NCBI GenBank assembly: GCA_003049465.1
Contig: PYSS01000042.1
Span: forward strand, 62,001 to 126,000
Length of the DNA stretch: 64,000 bases
Reading direction: 5' to 3'
Origin: Magnaporthiopsis rhizophila
Lineage: Eukaryota > Ascomycota > Sordariomycetes > Magnaporthales > Magnaporthaceae
The notes under the pieces were generated by a model. The model did no database searches, was not told the origin of the DNA, and saw nothing but the letters and a program-made list of their open reading frames with translations. Position 1 is the stretch's first letter, and each line of letters opens with the position of its first letter. Of the stretch, positions 62,159 to 64,000 are shown in pieces. The position numbers and the translations under genes are program-made.

Positions 62159-63250
62159 TTCGACGGAAAGCGAAGGGAAGAAGAAGCAAGGGGAAGGAAA
62201 AAGAAGAAAAAAAAAAAAAAAAAAACGGATGGATATGGAAGTAGAACAGGCGGGGCCTGGTAGGAGGAAGTAGGTAGATGTGTGGAAAACAGCAGGAAAA
62301 GGAGCAGGACAATAACAATTCCTTTTCTTGCGGCTTTGATACTTCGCTTTTACGCCCGCTGGAATTGCTAGATTCTCCTGGGAGAATGCAAAACACGGGA
62401 TCTTCCCATGCGATGCAAAGCAAAAACAACCTGATCCGACCCAGGATCGAACTGAGGACCTTGAGCGTGTTAAGCTCACGTGATAACCGACTACACCATC
62501 GGACCTTGTTGTGATGGTAACATCTGGGGATGCGGCTTATCCGAGCGCTCCTCCAGAGGCCGGGACCGGAAGAGCCCCTGCCAGGACCACCCGTCTAAAA
62601 AAAAAAAAGTGGACCAGCCACCCGCTGTGGACCGCCCCACTGGGCTGTTGGTTTTGGATATCAAGAAATGAAATTGGCAGCCCTCCCTGTACACGCACTT
62701 CCTCCTCAGACGCCCTTCAGATCAGCCTGCCCTGTGTCTGGTCCCACCCCAACACAGCACACATCTGTGCAGCCGAAATCGACGGCATTGTGCGGCCCAG
62801 ATGTGGCGCATGGGTTGTAGCCGTCTGGGCCTGCCAGCCTGGGCAAATGGGGTGTCACAGACGACAGGTGACTTGCACAGAACCGGCAGCCACCCGCTTC
62901 CGACACCTCCCCCGCCAGTGCCCTGCCAACCTGCTACTATTCTATCATTTGGGGGCTGTGTTGCGCATGCAGGTGTCCGTCATTTGCAGGCTATATCTGC
63001 GGTGTCCATCTACGGTGTTTGTCATTTCCAATTCCAGTTTCTTCGTTCGCCTCAAACCCGCCTCTCTTCCCTTCCCACATTCCCTCCCTTCTTCCTCCGC
63101 CCCATTCGTTTCCGGCCCCCGCATTTACCCGTGACTACAGGCAGTTGTGTGCCGTGACGGGCAGCAGCTGCCATCCTCTTCTGCCTGCTTTCTGTCGCCT
63201 TCCACTCTTTAACCTACTGCCTTGCGACCAAACAACCTTCACCCGCCATC
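62159..63250. other. Intergenic region containing a tRNA gene
   Basis: Holds an A17-type run near 62208-62225, tRNA-Val and pyrimidine-rich promoter/leader sequence (63030-63250) of the following gene. No protein gene is seen. Confidence 0.6.
62432..62505 (-). tRNA. tRNA-Val (anticodon AAC)
   Basis: The minus strand folds as a 74-nt intronless cloverleaf. Acceptor GGTCCGA pairs with TCGGATC (one G-U), the D arm has GTGTAGTCGGTTATCAC, the anticodon stem is TGAGC/GCTCA with loop TTAACAC (anticodon AAC), and the T arm is CTCAG-TTCGATC-CTGGG. A TTTTT run follows the 3' end on the transcribed strand (plus 62422-62426), as expected of a Pol III terminator. Confidence 0.96.
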
Positions 63251-64000
63251 ATGGCCTCCATCGTCGACCCCTACATCTCCAACGGAACCTGCTACTTTGC
63301 CGCCGGCAAGCGATCTCACTCGAACTTCATACCATGCGGCAACGACGCCATCGGTCGGCAGACGTGCTGCGGCGTTGCTGACTTTTGCATGTCGTCGGGC
63401 GCCTGCTTCAACGCCGAGTTCAAGCAGACGTATCTGGCCGGCTGCACCGATCCCCGGTACAGCGACGAAAAGTGCCCGAACAAGCCCAATCTGAGCAGTA
63501 AGTTTTTCTGCTTCCTGACATCGGAGCACCTGTCCTCAGCTAACAATCCCAGACGAGCCCTGGACCGGCCTCGCATACTGCAACGGCAGCTCTGAGGAGT
63601 GGTTCGCCTGCCGCAAAGGCGGCTCCAGCACCCTGCGCTCGGGCGATCCCTGCGTCTGCCCCGAAGAGCCGCGCACCATCGCGTTCAAAGACAAGTCGTC
63701 GCTGGACCGCATTGCCAGCCTGCCGAGGACCACCGGCTCTCGCATCGCCTTCGAGGCCGACCACTACCCGTCGCCCCAGGTCATCGTGGTGCCCACCACC
63801 ATCAACGGCCAGCCCACCGCGCTTTCGAGCTCCGTGCCGCTGTCCACGTTCGCCACCACCGGCGGGGCCGCCCCCGCCGAGACCTCCCCGTCCTCCAGCG
63901 GCGGCCTTTCTCCCCAGCAGCAGCAGCCCGCCGCCAGCGACCTCTCGACCGCCGCCAAGGCCGGCATCGGAGCCGGGGTCGCACTGGCCGGTCTAGCCGC
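63251..64000 (+). CDS. Cysteine-containing putative surface protein, 3' end outside window
   Basis: Exon 1 is 63251-63497; a 55-nt intron (63498-63552) joins it to an exon that runs off the window. About 231 residues are visible. There is no classical signal peptide (MASIVDPYISNGTCYFAAGK). Residues 14-115 hold about 12 cysteines in a compact fold (CGVADFCMSSGACFN, CRKGGSS...CVCPEEP), followed by a P/S/T/Q-rich linker and, at the window edge, the start of a glycine/alanine-rich membrane helix (AKAGIGAGVALAGLA). This layout recurs in fungal hypothetical proteins with an extracellular cysteine-rich head, a stalk and one transmembrane segment. Function unknown. Confidence 0.8.

Noticed and set aside
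1..64000. CRISPR arrays, dispersed 5S rRNA genes and complete transposons
   Set aside because: I looked for regular spaced repeats, a 5S-like internal promoter block, and transposase or reverse-transcriptase motifs (DDE, YxDD) and found none that stand up. Only old repeat remnants are present.

Overview
The window is nuclear DNA of a filamentous ascomycete. Coding regions are GC-rich, introns are short (about 50-95 nt) with CTAAC or CTGAC branch sites, tRNA genes are isolated, and several families are typical of Pezizomycotina: GH76, GH17, X325/BIM1, WSC and a SAD-3/Hrr1-type helicase. The mix points to Sordariomycetes, probably Sordariales; the exact species is inference and is not fixed here. 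About 20 protein-coding genes and two tRNA genes can be supported. Splice structures were read by hand from donor, branch-site, acceptor and frame continuity. In every spliced model given with exon coordinates the exon lengths sum to a whole number of codons, except that the 3' end of the last gene is outside the window.

Layout. 0-12 kb: the 3' end of a GH76 mannanase-like wall enzyme, an SRA/YDG-domain protein, a GT32 glycosyltransferase and a membrane-anchored GH17 beta-1,3-glucanase, then tRNA-Gly(GCC). 13-19.3 kb: a four-exon SAD-3/Hrr1/ZNFX1-type SF1 helicase facing a branched-chain-aminotransferase-like protein that lacks the catalytic lysine motif. 19.3-22.9 kb: a long non-coding stretch that, read on the minus strand, is packed with lariat-branch-plus-acceptor signals and has almost no donors. 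22.9-32 kb: an X325/BIM1-like GPI protein, an SRR1-like protein, the ubiquitin-binding PLAA/Doa1 homologue and a STRAP-type WD40 protein followed by an in-frame unexplained ORF. 32-40.3 kb: a VIT/vWA protein, a microbial-type opsin and a 3-beta-HSD-like sterol dehydrogenase. 42-50.6 kb: a double-WSC secreted protein, a secreted carboxymuconate-cyclase-like propeller, a multi-pass membrane protein, a PD-(D/E)XK nuclease-like protein, an orphan exon remnant beside a poly-A/N gap, and a secreted GH43. 52-57.2 kb: a small coiled-coil protein and a nine-exon subtilase. 57.2-62.2 kb: a decayed P-loop helicase fragment followed by a larger related ORF pair whose ATPase motifs are degenerate. 62.4 kb to the end: tRNA-Val(AAC) and the 5' part of a putative surface protein.

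There is no operon logic; neighbours are mostly independent. Functional themes are cell-wall and surface biology (GH76, GH17, GT32, WSC, X325, GH43, subtilase) and RNA silencing or chromatin (SAD-3-like helicase, SRA). The observations most worth following are the minus-strand splice-acceptor array at 19.9-22.1 kb, the helicase-derived pseudo-ATPase locus at 58-62 kb, the lysine-less aminotransferase, and the ORF beyond the STRAP stop codon.
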